Part shown: positions 7,722 through 17,826 of the stretch, piece by piece
Layout of the letters: each line of letters opens with the position of its first letter
Numbering within the stretch: position 1 is the stretch's first letter
From: Phycisphaerales bacterium
GTDB lineage: Bacteria; Planctomycetota; Phycisphaerae; Sedimentisphaerales; Anaerobacaceae
NCBI GenBank assembly: GCA_020343675.1
Contig: CP070806.1
Location: forward strand, 2,440,372 to 2,478,494
Direction of reading: 5' to 3'
Length of the DNA: 38,123 nucleotides
Position numbers and translations under genes: made by a program
Notes under the pieces: model-generated
The model's database searches: none
Told to the model about the DNA's origin: nothing
What the model saw: the letters and a program-made list of their open reading frames with translations, nothing else

Positions 7722-9335
7722 ATGATGATTCGACCTGCAACGGCTTTTTACGCCCTTGTCCTTATGGCCGCAGCAAGCCCGGCGGCCGGCGCAGTTGCCG
7801 GAGCGGTCAACGTACTCGACCACGGTGCAACCGGCGACGGAACCACGCTGAATACGGCCGCCTTCAGCAAAGCAGTCGCCGCCTGCGTCGAGCAAAAAGG
7901 CGGCACGGTCCTCGTCCCGGCGGGCGTCTATCGCACCGGCCCCATTCAGCTCCAAAGCAACGTCACGCTCAGGCTCGAAGCCGGCGCGGTACTTCGAGGC
8001 AGCGAAGACGTCGGGGACTACCGCGTGGACGGCAGAACACGGCCGCTGGTGTGGGCCCGGGATGCTGTGAACGTCACGATCTGCGGGTCGGGCACGATTG
8101 ACGGGCGCGGCAGCACATTCATAAATCTGGACCAGCCGCGAACCGCCGCCCGCGATTTCGAGCGTCGCTTCACCCGCCAGGGTGAGGATTTCATGTCATC
8201 CAAGTTCGGCGTCGGCGACGGACCCGTGACCTATCGCTCGCGTCCGAACCGCCTGGTCGCATTCTACAATTGCAGCCACCTGGCAATGCGCGACGTGCTG
8301 TTGACCGATGCCCCCTGCTGGACGATCAATTTCGCCGACTGCCGGTATGTGAACGTCGAGGGCGTGAAAGTGCTCAACAACCTGCTCGTCCCGAACAGCG
8401 ACGGCATCCACTGCGAGACATGCCAGAACGTACATATCGCCAACTGTGAGCTGGTGTGCGGCGACGATGCGATCTGCATCACCAGTGTCAACAGCCGCGA
8501 GCCCGGCGTCTGTGAAAATGTCACGGTATCCAACTGCACGCTGTCTTCACGCTCGGCAGGTGTCCGCCTCGGCTACGGTATGAACACCGTCCGAAACTGC
8601 GTCTTTGAGAACCTGGTCATCCGCGACTCGAACCGCGGGCTGGGCCTGTTCGTCCGCCAGCAGGGATCCATCGAGAACGTACTGTTCAACAACATTGTCA
8701 TCCAAACCAGGCTCCACACTGGACATTGGTGGGGCAAGGGCGAGCCGATCCATCTCTCGGTGCTTCCAGATCGCGAATCGAGCCCCGCGTTGGGCAGGAT
8801 ACGCAACGTCGCGTTCTCGAACATTCTGGCCGAGAGCGAAAGCGGCATCGTGATCTGGGCTCAGGAGCCGGGCCGAATCGAGGATGTGACGTTCAGTCAA
8901 GTCCGGCTGCATCTGAAGAGAGGTCCGCTCAGCGCATCGTACGGCGGCAATATCGACCTGCGACCCGCTTTCGATCCCAGGTGGGCGCTCTTTGAGCATG
9001 ACTTAGCGGCGCTTTTCTGTCGCGGGGCAGACGGCTTGGGCCTCAATCACTTCGATGTGCGCTGGGACTCCGAACCGCCGGAGTATTACACATACGCCCT
9101 CTGGTGCGAGCGGTCAAGCCGTGTGGTGATCGACGGTTTCCGAGGCCGCCAGCCCGGCTCGGACGACGCCAGCGCCGCCATCAACCTGCATTCGGTGCGC
9201 GGGCTCGTCGTCCGCAATTCGCAGGCGGCCGAGGGGACAACGACTTTCCTCAAGCATCGTGACGTAACCGAAAGCATCTCGCTCGCCAATAACGACCTGA
9301 ACAGAGCGGCCAAGGCCCTCGACCCGCCGCTCTAA
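7722..9335 (+). CDS. Secreted glycoside hydrolase family 28-like (polygalacturonase-type)
   Basis: The protein has 537 residues from ATG 7722 (a second ATG follows immediately; GGGAG lies 4-7 nt upstream). Residues 1-26 form a signal peptide ending near AAGAVAG. The N-terminal cap VLDHGATGDGTTLNTAAF is typical of GH28. Catalytic signatures NSDG (225-228; canonical NTD) and GDD (247-249) are intact, giving the three conserved acids. The canonical GHG and RIK motifs are replaced by SAGVRLGYG (278-286), so substrate or mechanism may differ from classical polygalacturonases. The enzyme probably acts outside the membrane on pectin-like or rhamnogalacturonan chains. It stands alone; the next gene, 20 nt downstream, is convergent. 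Confidence 0.8.
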   Translation: MMIRPATAFYALVLMAAASPAAGAVAGAVNVLDHGATGDGTTLNTAAFSKAVAACVEQKGGTVLVPAGVYRTGPIQLQSNVTLRLEAGAVLRGSEDVGDYRVDGRTRPLVWARDAVNVTICGSGTIDGRGSTFINLDQPRTAARDFERRFTRQGEDFMSSKFGVGDGPVTYRSRPNRLVAFYNCSHLAMRDVLLTDAPCWTINFADCRYVNVEGVKVLNNLLVPNSDGIHCETCQNVHIANCELVCGDDAICITSVNSREPGVCENVTVSNCTLSSRSAGVRLGYGMNTVRNCVFENLVIRDSNRGLGLFVRQQGSIENVLFNNIVIQTRLHTGHWWGKGEPIHLSVLPDRESSPALGRIRNVAFSNILAESESGIVIWAQEPGRIEDVTFSQVRLHLKRGPLSASYGGNIDLRPAFDPRWALFEHDLAALFCRGADGLGLNHFDVRWDSEPPEYYTYALWCERSSRVVIDGFRGRQPGSDDASAAINLHSVRGLVVRNSQAAEGTTTFLKHRDVTESISLANNDLNRAAKALDPPL

Positions 9336-9355
9336 TCCTTCGCGTCGGGCTCGAT

Positions 9356-10105
9356 TCATTGAGGGATCTTCTTGGCTTCTTCCACGATGACTTCGTAGGA
9401 ATAACCGGCCCCGAAGTCTTTGTTCAGGGTGATCTTGCCCTCGAACGTGACAACGTCCCCGACGGCGACCTCATCCTGGGTCGTGACCGTCAGATCGAAG
9501 CTGCCTGAGCCGCTGGTGCCGTCCTGGAGGTGGACCCAGTTCCTTCCCATGATCGCCCGGTTGATCTTCGTGACCTCGCCCTTAATCAGAACGGTCTTGT
9601 CGGCGTAGGCATCTCGATTGGAGAACAGCTCGCCGATGGATATCCCGCCCTCGACCGGCTCAATCGAAATCTCCTTCTGATCGATGACGGGTTTGCCCTG
9701 GTGAGACATGCTCGCAGGCTGTTGAGCGGTCGTGGGCGGAGACTCATCGCCGGCAATTCTGTCGACAAAATAGAGCGTCTCGAACGTTCGCTGCAAATCC
9801 TTGCTCTCGAAGTTCTTCATCTCCAGGCCGCCCACAAAGGCAATGGTCTTGCCCGGCTCGATTTCTCTTTTCGTGACGGCAATCCAGAAATCCCTATCGT
9901 TCTCTTTGACCTTCAGGTACGTGTAGGCCGAGGCCTGGAGGACCTCCTGAACGACGGCCGTGTGGAGATCGACGCCGGCCTGCTGATGCGTCTGGAGGTG
10001 CTCCGGCGGCTGGGCGGCCTGCTCTTGCGGCTGTTCTTCTTTCTGCCGGCACGAGAACAACGCCAGCGCCGTCACAATCGACAGTGCGGTTAATGTCAGT
10101 TTCAT
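9356..10105 (-). CDS. Lipoprotein with NrfJ-like domain and OB-fold domain
   Basis: The protein has 249 residues from ATG 10105, chosen because AAGGA lies 7 nt upstream. The signal peptide MKLTLTALSIVTALALFSC ends in a lipobox (ALFSC, Cys19), so it is lipid-anchored. A Gln/Glu/Pro-rich linker follows. The first domain (about 45-115; TAVVQEVLQASAYTYLKVK, FVGGLEMKNFESKDL) resembles the short NrfJ-like domain found near cytochrome and redox genes. The second domain (about 155-249; KTVLIKGEVTKINRAIMG, VTFEGKITLNKDFGAGY) looks like an OB-fold. No enzymatic motif is visible; ligand binding in the periplasm is a guess. Confidence 0.65.
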   Translation of the reverse strand: MKLTLTALSIVTALALFSCRQKEEQPQEQAAQPPEHLQTHQQAGVDLHTAVVQEVLQASAYTYLKVKENDRDFWIAVTKREIEPGKTIAFVGGLEMKNFESKDLQRTFETLYFVDRIAGDESPPTTAQQPASMSHQGKPVIDQKEISIEPVEGGISIGELFSNRDAYADKTVLIKGEVTKINRAIMGRNWVHLQDGTSGSGSFDLTVTTQDEVAVGDVVTFEGKITLNKDFGAGYSYEVIVEEAKKIPQ

Positions 10106-10152
10106 GCTGTATCCTTGTGAAAATTCCAAAGCATCTTCTTCAAACTCGCACT

Positions 10153-10181
10153 AATGTAACGTATAAATGGCATAATAACAA
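10153..10181 (-). promoter_or_regulatory. Candidate promoter of the NrfJ-like lipoprotein gene
   Basis: On the minus strand TTGTTA (10181-10176) and TACATT (10158-10153) are spaced by 17 bp. The start would be near 10146, about 40 nt before the ATG. Confidence 0.35.
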
Positions 10182-10270
10182 CCCCGATCCCCGGGAGAAG
10201 AGAGAATGGGATTACATGCAAGATCGCGATGGGGCGCGGACAATCCCGCGCGATCTCGAGAGGACGCCGA

Positions 10271-10732
10271 ATGTATTACGGCTGGGTCGAAGATAAAATT
10301 TGTGCTCTGGCGAAAGCCGACTGGGCTGTTTTTCGAAAGCTGCCCTGGTGTCTTGTGACGTGTATCGAAAGCTCGCACAAGGTCAAGTCTAAGATGCAGG
10401 CCGGGCAGGTAGCCGCATGGGAAGGCGTCTGCAGCTTTTTGGGCGATGGCCTGGTGGTCGGCGAGGGCAAAATCCTGGAGCTGGCCCGGGCGTGCAACTG
10501 GTTCAATGGATTCGACGAAATCTGGTTCTACGAAGAGCGCCCGGCGGTGGAAAAGCCAAAGGCGATCTCGATCATACCGCCGCCGGTTGACCTGACGGCC
10601 GTGGTCCCTTCGCGGGAGCTGTTGGAGTGGATCGAGGTGTCCGGCTGCGTTCTCGGATTGGGCGACGGCATCGGCATGAACTACATCACCCCAAGCAAGG
10701 AAATCGCCGAATCCCTGACCAATCGCGAATAA
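10271..10732 (+). CDS. Conserved-looking protein of unknown function (153 aa)
   Basis: Translation probably starts at ATG 10271 (MYYGWVEDKICALAKADW), 7 nt after GAGG (10260-10263). The earlier in-frame start at 10229 gives an unlikely Arg-rich leader. The protein is soluble, without signal peptide or membrane segment. It has several Trp and Cys residues (LPWCLVTCIESSHKVKSKM, ELARACNWFNGFDEIWFYEE, WIEVSGCVLGLGDGIGMNY). I do not recognise a family. A hairpin at 10745-10779 follows the stop and may end transcription from this gene and from the convergent one at 10796. Confidence 0.6.
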   Translation: MYYGWVEDKICALAKADWAVFRKLPWCLVTCIESSHKVKSKMQAGQVAAWEGVCSFLGDGLVVGEGKILELARACNWFNGFDEIWFYEERPAVEKPKAISIIPPPVDLTAVVPSRELLEWIEVSGCVLGLGDGIGMNYITPSKEIAESLTNRE

Positions 10733-10744
10733 GATAGAATCCGC

Positions 10745-10779
10745 GTGTGCAACAAGTCCCTTAGGGACAAGTTGCACAC
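10745..10779. repeat. Long imperfect palindrome between convergent genes
   Basis: GTGTGCAAC (10745-10753) pairs with GTTGCACAC (10771-10779), and an inner GTCCC pairs with GGGAC around a TTA loop; two bases between the stems are unpaired. It resembles dispersed extragenic palindromes and may act as a bidirectional terminator. Confidence 0.5.
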
Positions 10780-10795
10780 CGTACGCCCTTCTTTT

Positions 10796-11137
10796 TCACA
10801 TCAAGGTCTTGGATAACCACTGCACCAACAATGTGGCAAGAATTCCACCAAGGAAACTGCCCACAACGCAGATCCAGTGGTGCTTTATGCACTCTCTGTA
10901 CCATAAGTTGCTGCGTGACCACCAGGAGTTGTATTTCTGTCCAAGGCTTATCCCTTCAGGAGTTAAACTCAGTCGCCCTCCGGGGATATCGAGATCGAGA
11001 ACAATTAGGCGTCGGTCACGAAGATGGAAGTGTACCGCTTGGTCGAAAGGCACCTCAAACGGAAAGGAACTGCTTCCACCAACCCACTTGTGATAATAAA
11101 AGACCAGTCTTCTTCTTTCATCTTTTGGCAGCCACAT
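10796..11137 (-). CDS. Small C-terminally anchored membrane protein, unknown
   Basis: The protein has 113 residues from ATG 11137, with GGGAG about 7 nt upstream. An upstream extension into dnaE is antisense to nothing useful and is rejected. The N-terminal ~70 residues are soluble and basic (MWLPKDERRRLVFYYHKW, then HFHLRDRRLIVLDLDIPGGR). A membrane helix near the end (about 88-108, ICVVGSFLGGILATLLVQWL) would anchor it with a cytoplasmic head. No family is recognised. The gene is flanked by a palindrome (10745-10779) and by a repeat/hairpin (11167-11227), which suggests an inserted cassette. Confidence 0.5.
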   Translation of the reverse strand: MWLPKDERRRLVFYYHKWVGGSSSFPFEVPFDQAVHFHLRDRRLIVLDLDIPGGRLSLTPEGISLGQKYNSWWSRSNLWYRECIKHHWICVVGSFLGGILATLLVQWLSKTLM

Positions 11138-11166
11138 GATAATCTCCCTCACATTATTTTGCAGGC

Positions 11167-11227
11167 CAGATCCTTCGCTTCGCTCAGGATGACAAACGTG
11201 TGGATCCCCGCTTTCGCGGGGATCACA
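11167..11227. repeat. Dispersed repeat with strong hairpin
   Basis: GATCCTTCGCTTCGCTCAGGATGACA is followed by GATCCCCGC-TTTC-GCGGGGATC (11203-11224), extended by GTGTG/CACAC with one bulge. Both halves are of the kind scattered between genes in many environmental bacteria. It lies just downstream of dnaE and may end its transcript. Confidence 0.55.
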
Positions 11228-11301
11228 CGGACCCGCTGTCACAGGGCCTTTGCGAGCATCGAGAATCCGGCATCGAGTATCAAATAGCAGGCATGCAGCG
11301 T

Positions 11302-14769
<3,468 letters not shown>

Positions 14770-14807
14770 ACCCTGGGCCATCCTTCCAAACTGCAATGAA
14801 CCGCCGT

Positions 14808-14835
14808 ATGATAGCCCATCCGCAACGGTTGTCAA
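14808..14835 (-). promoter_or_regulatory. Candidate dnaE promoter
   Basis: On the minus strand a perfect TTGACA (14835-14830) and TATCAT (14813-14808) are separated by 16 bp. The start near 14800 leaves a leader of about 30 nt before ATG 14769. Confidence 0.6.
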
Positions 14836-14962
14836 TCGAAATAGCCAAACAACAACTGATTCGTGCCAACTCTGGCTTCGTGACTAAGATAGCGTCGCAG
14901 AGCCGGGCGGATTGTGACAGAAAATGCTTGTCGAGGTCGGCGAGCTGTGCTATAAGGTCGGC

Positions 14963-15724
14963 ATGATTGAGACTGAAATTTCCAGGGTTATCCTCGAAGA
15001 ATATAACCAGCGTCTGCTGGAGCATCTTGAAAATGACGTGGTCATCGTCGGGGCCGGTCCGGCGGGCCTGGCCGGGGCATACTATCTGGCCAAAGCGGGC
15101 CTCAAGACCGTCATTATCGAAAGGAAGCTCTCTATCGGAGGGGGCATCTGGGGCGGAGCCGCGGGCTATAACGTCATCGCCCTCCAGGATAGAGACATTC
15201 TCGATGAATTCGGCATAACAGCCAAGAAGCAAAAAGGCCTGTACATCGCCGACGCGATAGAGTTTGCCACAGCGCTGGCGTACAAGGCCAGGAAAGCCGG
15301 CGCGCAGATCTTCAACCTGATGGAGGCCGAGGATATCATCCTCAAGACCGAACGAGTCGAGGGCGTCGTGGTCAACGGCACCGCGATCAAGCTCGCGGGC
15401 CTGCACGTGGACCCGTTCTGCATTGCTTCGAAGGTCGTTCTCGATACGACGGGCCACCCGGCCGAGGTGGTCAACATGCTGACCAAGCGAAGGCCGCAGC
15501 TTGTCCCCGAGGGGATTCAGGAGAGCTTCATGGACGTCGAGACCGCCGAGGCGGGCGTCGTGGAAAAGACCGGCGAGATTTTCCCGGGCCTGTACGTAGC
15601 CGGCATGTCCGTCTGCGCCGTGTACAACTTACCGAGAATGGGCCCGATCTTCGGCGGCATGCTAAAGTCCGGCCAGAAAGCCGCTAAGCTGATCAGCCAA
15701 AAACTGAAGTCTTCCAAAACGTAG
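14963..15724 (+). CDS. thi4: Thiazole synthase, archaeal-type Thi4
   Basis: The protein has 253 residues from ATG 14963, with AAGG 5 nt upstream; an earlier in-frame start at 14924 is less likely. It is an FAD/NAD-binding protein with GAGPAG (30-35), ERKLSIGGGIWGG (53-65), GLHVDP, DTTGHPAEV and PRMGPIFGGML near the end. This matches the archaeal/bacterial Thi4 family, which makes the ADP-thiazole precursor of thiamine from NAD, glycine and sulfide. No cysteine follows the TTGH motif where suicidal yeast Thi4 carries its sulfur-donor Cys, so a catalytic, sulfide-using form is inferred. Related ribose-1,5-bisphosphate isomerases are a less likely alternative. No TPP riboswitch was found upstream. 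Confidence 0.88.
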   Translation: MIETEISRVILEEYNQRLLEHLENDVVIVGAGPAGLAGAYYLAKAGLKTVIIERKLSIGGGIWGGAAGYNVIALQDRDILDEFGITAKKQKGLYIADAIEFATALAYKARKAGAQIFNLMEAEDIILKTERVEGVVVNGTAIKLAGLHVDPFCIASKVVLDTTGHPAEVVNMLTKRRPQLVPEGIQESFMDVETAEAGVVEKTGEIFPGLYVAGMSVCAVYNLPRMGPIFGGMLKSGQKAAKLISQKLKSSKT

Positions 15725-15727
15725 TCC

Positions 15728-15952
15728 GTCATTCCGAGTCCGCCACTGGCGGATCGAGGAATCTATTCTAAACAGATTCCTTCGACGTCGCTCAGGGCGG
15801 GTTCCTCCATTGCGCCTTCGGCTCCAGTCGAGATGACGATTCTGCACCTTGTCATTGTGCGGAGCTTGCCCTTTAGGGGTGAGCGACAAAGCAATCTCGA
15901 CCTTACACAGGATGAAGATTGCCACGGCCACATTCTGTGACCTCGCAATGAC
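15728..15952. repeat. Two adjacent inverted-repeat elements
   Basis: The first unit runs from GTCATTCCGAG (15728) to CGAGATGAC (15837), with internal GAGGAATCT and AGATTCCT arms. The second runs from GTCATTGTGCGGAG (15851) to CTCGCAATGAC (15952), with GCAATCT and AGATTGC arms. Both begin with GTCATT and end with its complement, so each can fold into a long hairpin. They fill most of the 385-bp gap after thi4. No coding capacity is seen. Confidence 0.65.
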
Positions 15953-16109
15953 GACCGCAGACGCGTCGGCCTTCGCCGCCGTATGCAAAACATTTTCCCC
16001 TTGCAAGCCCACCCCCTCATGTTATACCATCCAATCACAAACGCGAAAAAGCACAGCCTTGCACCAGGGATAGGCGTCATATTTCGATTTACGAGGTTAG
16101 ATAGTCATT

Positions 16110-16745
16110 ATGGAACCCAAAGCATTAGCCCCTTCTCTCGTCGATTCATTCACGGAATTCGATCCTGCTCAGATCACCCCTGATTTGGTGGAAGTAGCGT
16201 TAGATCATGTCTTAGATGAAGGCATCATCAAGGATATCCCAATAGTAAGGGCCATGATTGGCGTTGTTAAAACCGCCGCATCAATAAGAGATAGAGCTCT
16301 TGTGAAGAAACTCGTCGGATTCCTATTTTCACTGAACTCTGCGTCGTCCGAAACGCGAAGCAACTTCAAAGCAAGAATGAACGTCGATGAAGAGTTTAAG
16401 AAGAAGGTAGGGGAGAAACTGTTGCTGATCATCGAACGACTTGATGATATGAGCAAGCCCAACTTGGTGGCTCACGCATTCCAAGCTTATATGGAAGAAC
16501 TAATTGATTTTGAAACATTTCAGCGTCTTGCCTCCGCAATAGACAAGTCCTTCTATTCTGATCTAATGGCATTGAAGTCAGCCCACAGTCCAAATAAGCT
16601 CTCTCCTCAGGCAAAACTTGAGTTATCTAATTCAGGAATCATTGAATTGCAGTCTACGCCGAGTATCAATCTCTCTTCGAGGAATAACCAATACCAGATC
16701 ACAGACCTTGGAAGGGACTTACTGAAATTCGTGTTGAACCAATGA
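16110..16745 (+). CDS. AT-rich orphan protein (211 aa), unknown function
   Basis: The protein is soluble, helical and charged. Its N-terminal half has an amphipathic or weakly hydrophobic stretch (LDEGIIKDIPIVRAMIGVVK, about 36-55) followed by basic segments (RDRALVKKLVGFLFSL). The middle resembles a helical bundle (KVGEKLLLIIERLDDMSKPN). The last ~45 residues (LELSNSGIIELQ, YQITDLGRDLLKFVL) look like a small winged-helix/beta tail. It reminds me of an uncharacterised family scattered as single genes in many bacteria, but I cannot name it. The gene is AT-rich compared with its neighbours, has only a distant GAGG (13 nt), and lies between a repeat cluster and a palindrome. Transfer is likely. 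Confidence 0.6.
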   Translation: MEPKALAPSLVDSFTEFDPAQITPDLVEVALDHVLDEGIIKDIPIVRAMIGVVKTAASIRDRALVKKLVGFLFSLNSASSETRSNFKARMNVDEEFKKKVGEKLLLIIERLDDMSKPNLVAHAFQAYMEELIDFETFQRLASAIDKSFYSDLMALKSAHSPNKLSPQAKLELSNSGIIELQSTPSINLSSRNNQYQITDLGRDLLKFVLNQ

Positions 16746-16789
16746 TCGATAATGAATTCAGATAAAAACGTTTGCCAATTTAAGTTTCG

Positions 16790-16816
16790 TAGGGTGGGCA
16801 ACTTGTTTGCCCACGC
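16790..16816. repeat. Dispersed palindrome (GTGGGCA family), possible bidirectional terminator
   Basis: GTGGGCAA (16794-16801) and TTGCCCAC (16807-16814) form a perfect 8-bp stem around CTTGT. The flanks TAGG and GC match the copy at 35432-35466 in inverse orientation. It lies between the converging genes at 16110 and 16921. Confidence 0.65.
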
Positions 16817-16920
16817 TGTCTAATGTCACGCGATCCGAACTGCATTCGTCTTAAGACGCCTTATGGCGGAGTGGCTCCAGGGACGGGCCCTGTCGTAATG
16901 CCTAACAAAATCCATTCGAC

Positions 16921-17595
16921 CTATGTTTCCGCGAGCGTGGCCTTCCTGAAATCGAGCATTTGGCCGCTTCGGATATATGCGACGCCGATGTCGTTCTTCT
17001 CAACATTCAGATGGAGTTCGAGACCGACCTGGTAATGATGGACCGAACCGTTTCGGGACTCAATACTTACCATCAATATAGTTCCGCCACCAACCAACTC
17101 GCCACCTGCATAGACCTTCTTGGATTTATCTACGACGATGGCGGGCACACGCTTCAAGGGCGACGTTCCGAACTTCAGGAGGTCGTACAGGCCGAACATC
17201 AAGGGGGACGCTCCGAGAACAGTGAGAACCGCCGTGACGTTGGACTCGAACCGGCCAATTATCGCCAACGTCACGAACACAAGACCTAACGACATCCAGA
17301 ATACGTTCCATGCCATGGGCCTTGTGCTTGACGGTCTGTAGCGCAGCAATTCCTCCAGCTCATCCGATTCATACAGCAGGTCAAAGGCGTGTTTGTGGTC
17401 TGCGAGAAGAGGTTTTGAAGTTGGGTCAGGCGAGGAATCCGGCGGGACGGTACGTGTCTTCTTGACGAAATTAAATTCCGGCAGATCTTCGGGAGGAGCC
17501 CCGTCCTTGCCCATTCCACAGTTCCAGCACGTGGAGAGCTTGCCTTCGATTTGTTCTCCACACTGGGCACAGGTCCAGGGCCGCGCATGGCTCAT
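16921..17595 (-). CDS. Zinc-ribbon membrane protein with DUF2500-like C-terminus
   Basis: The protein has 224 residues from ATG 17595, with GAGG 6 nt upstream. An N-terminal zinc ribbon WTCAQCGEQIEGKLSTCWNC (C-x2-C-x11-C-x2-C, about 8-27) leads into an acidic/Pro-rich linker. Two membrane segments follow (about 97-117, NVFWMSLGLVFVTLAIIG, and 121-142). The C-terminal ~80 residues (RVPAIVVDKSKKVYAGGELV, HHYQVGLELHLNVEKNDIGV) are beta-rich and similar to DUF2500-type domains. Function is unknown; a membrane-associated regulatory or assembly role would be guesswork. It converges on the AT-rich orphan gene. Confidence 0.6.
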   Translation of the reverse strand: MSHARPWTCAQCGEQIEGKLSTCWNCGMGKDGAPPEDLPEFNFVKKTRTVPPDSSPDPTSKPLLADHKHAFDLLYESDELEELLRYRPSSTRPMAWNVFWMSLGLVFVTLAIIGRFESNVTAVLTVLGASPLMFGLYDLLKFGTSPLKRVPAIVVDKSKKVYAGGELVGGGTILMVSIESRNGSVHHYQVGLELHLNVEKNDIGVAYIRSGQMLDFRKATLAET

Positions 17596-17783
17596 GGTCA
17601 ACCTCATTGTTCACCGGCATTCTCAGAGACGATGATATATTTACAGCAGCAATATGTCAAACAAGGTGATGGGAGCACACACAGTCCGAAGGTTTGAGAA
17701 TGCGCGTGACATCATACTGCCGACTTCTTGCCCGTTGCCTTGTCCGACGGCAAGTGTTGCAGGATGCGTACCCCATTCGACAT

Positions 17784-17826
17784 CGCTCAAGGGCAGGTTG
17801 TGTTCATTTGTGGTTAAGCCGGGATG
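17784..17826. repeat. Second copy of the repeat found in the AP2-HNH gene
   Basis: GGGCAGGTTGTGTTCATT with TGGTTA and CCGGGA closely matches 6780-6825. It ends exactly where the GH16-GH29 gene stops. A small hairpin (CTTGCC...GGCAAG) at 17727-17754 lies beside it. The rest of 17596-17783 shows nothing recognisable. Confidence 0.5.

Noticed and set aside
14770..14835. N-terminal extension of dnaE to 14835
   Set aside because: It overlaps a near-perfect promoter (TTGACA-16-TATCAT), so it would not be in the mRNA, and DnaE normally starts just before the PHP motif.
14836..14962. TPP riboswitch in front of thi4
   Set aside because: The conserved CTGAGA and ACCTGA-type elements are absent, and the space is too short for a complete riboswitch with expression platform.
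17596..17826. Remnant of a second AP2-HNH gene beside the GH16-GH29 gene
   Set aside because: Only the ~35-bp repeat is shared with the HNH gene; no HNH or AP2 residues can be read in any frame.
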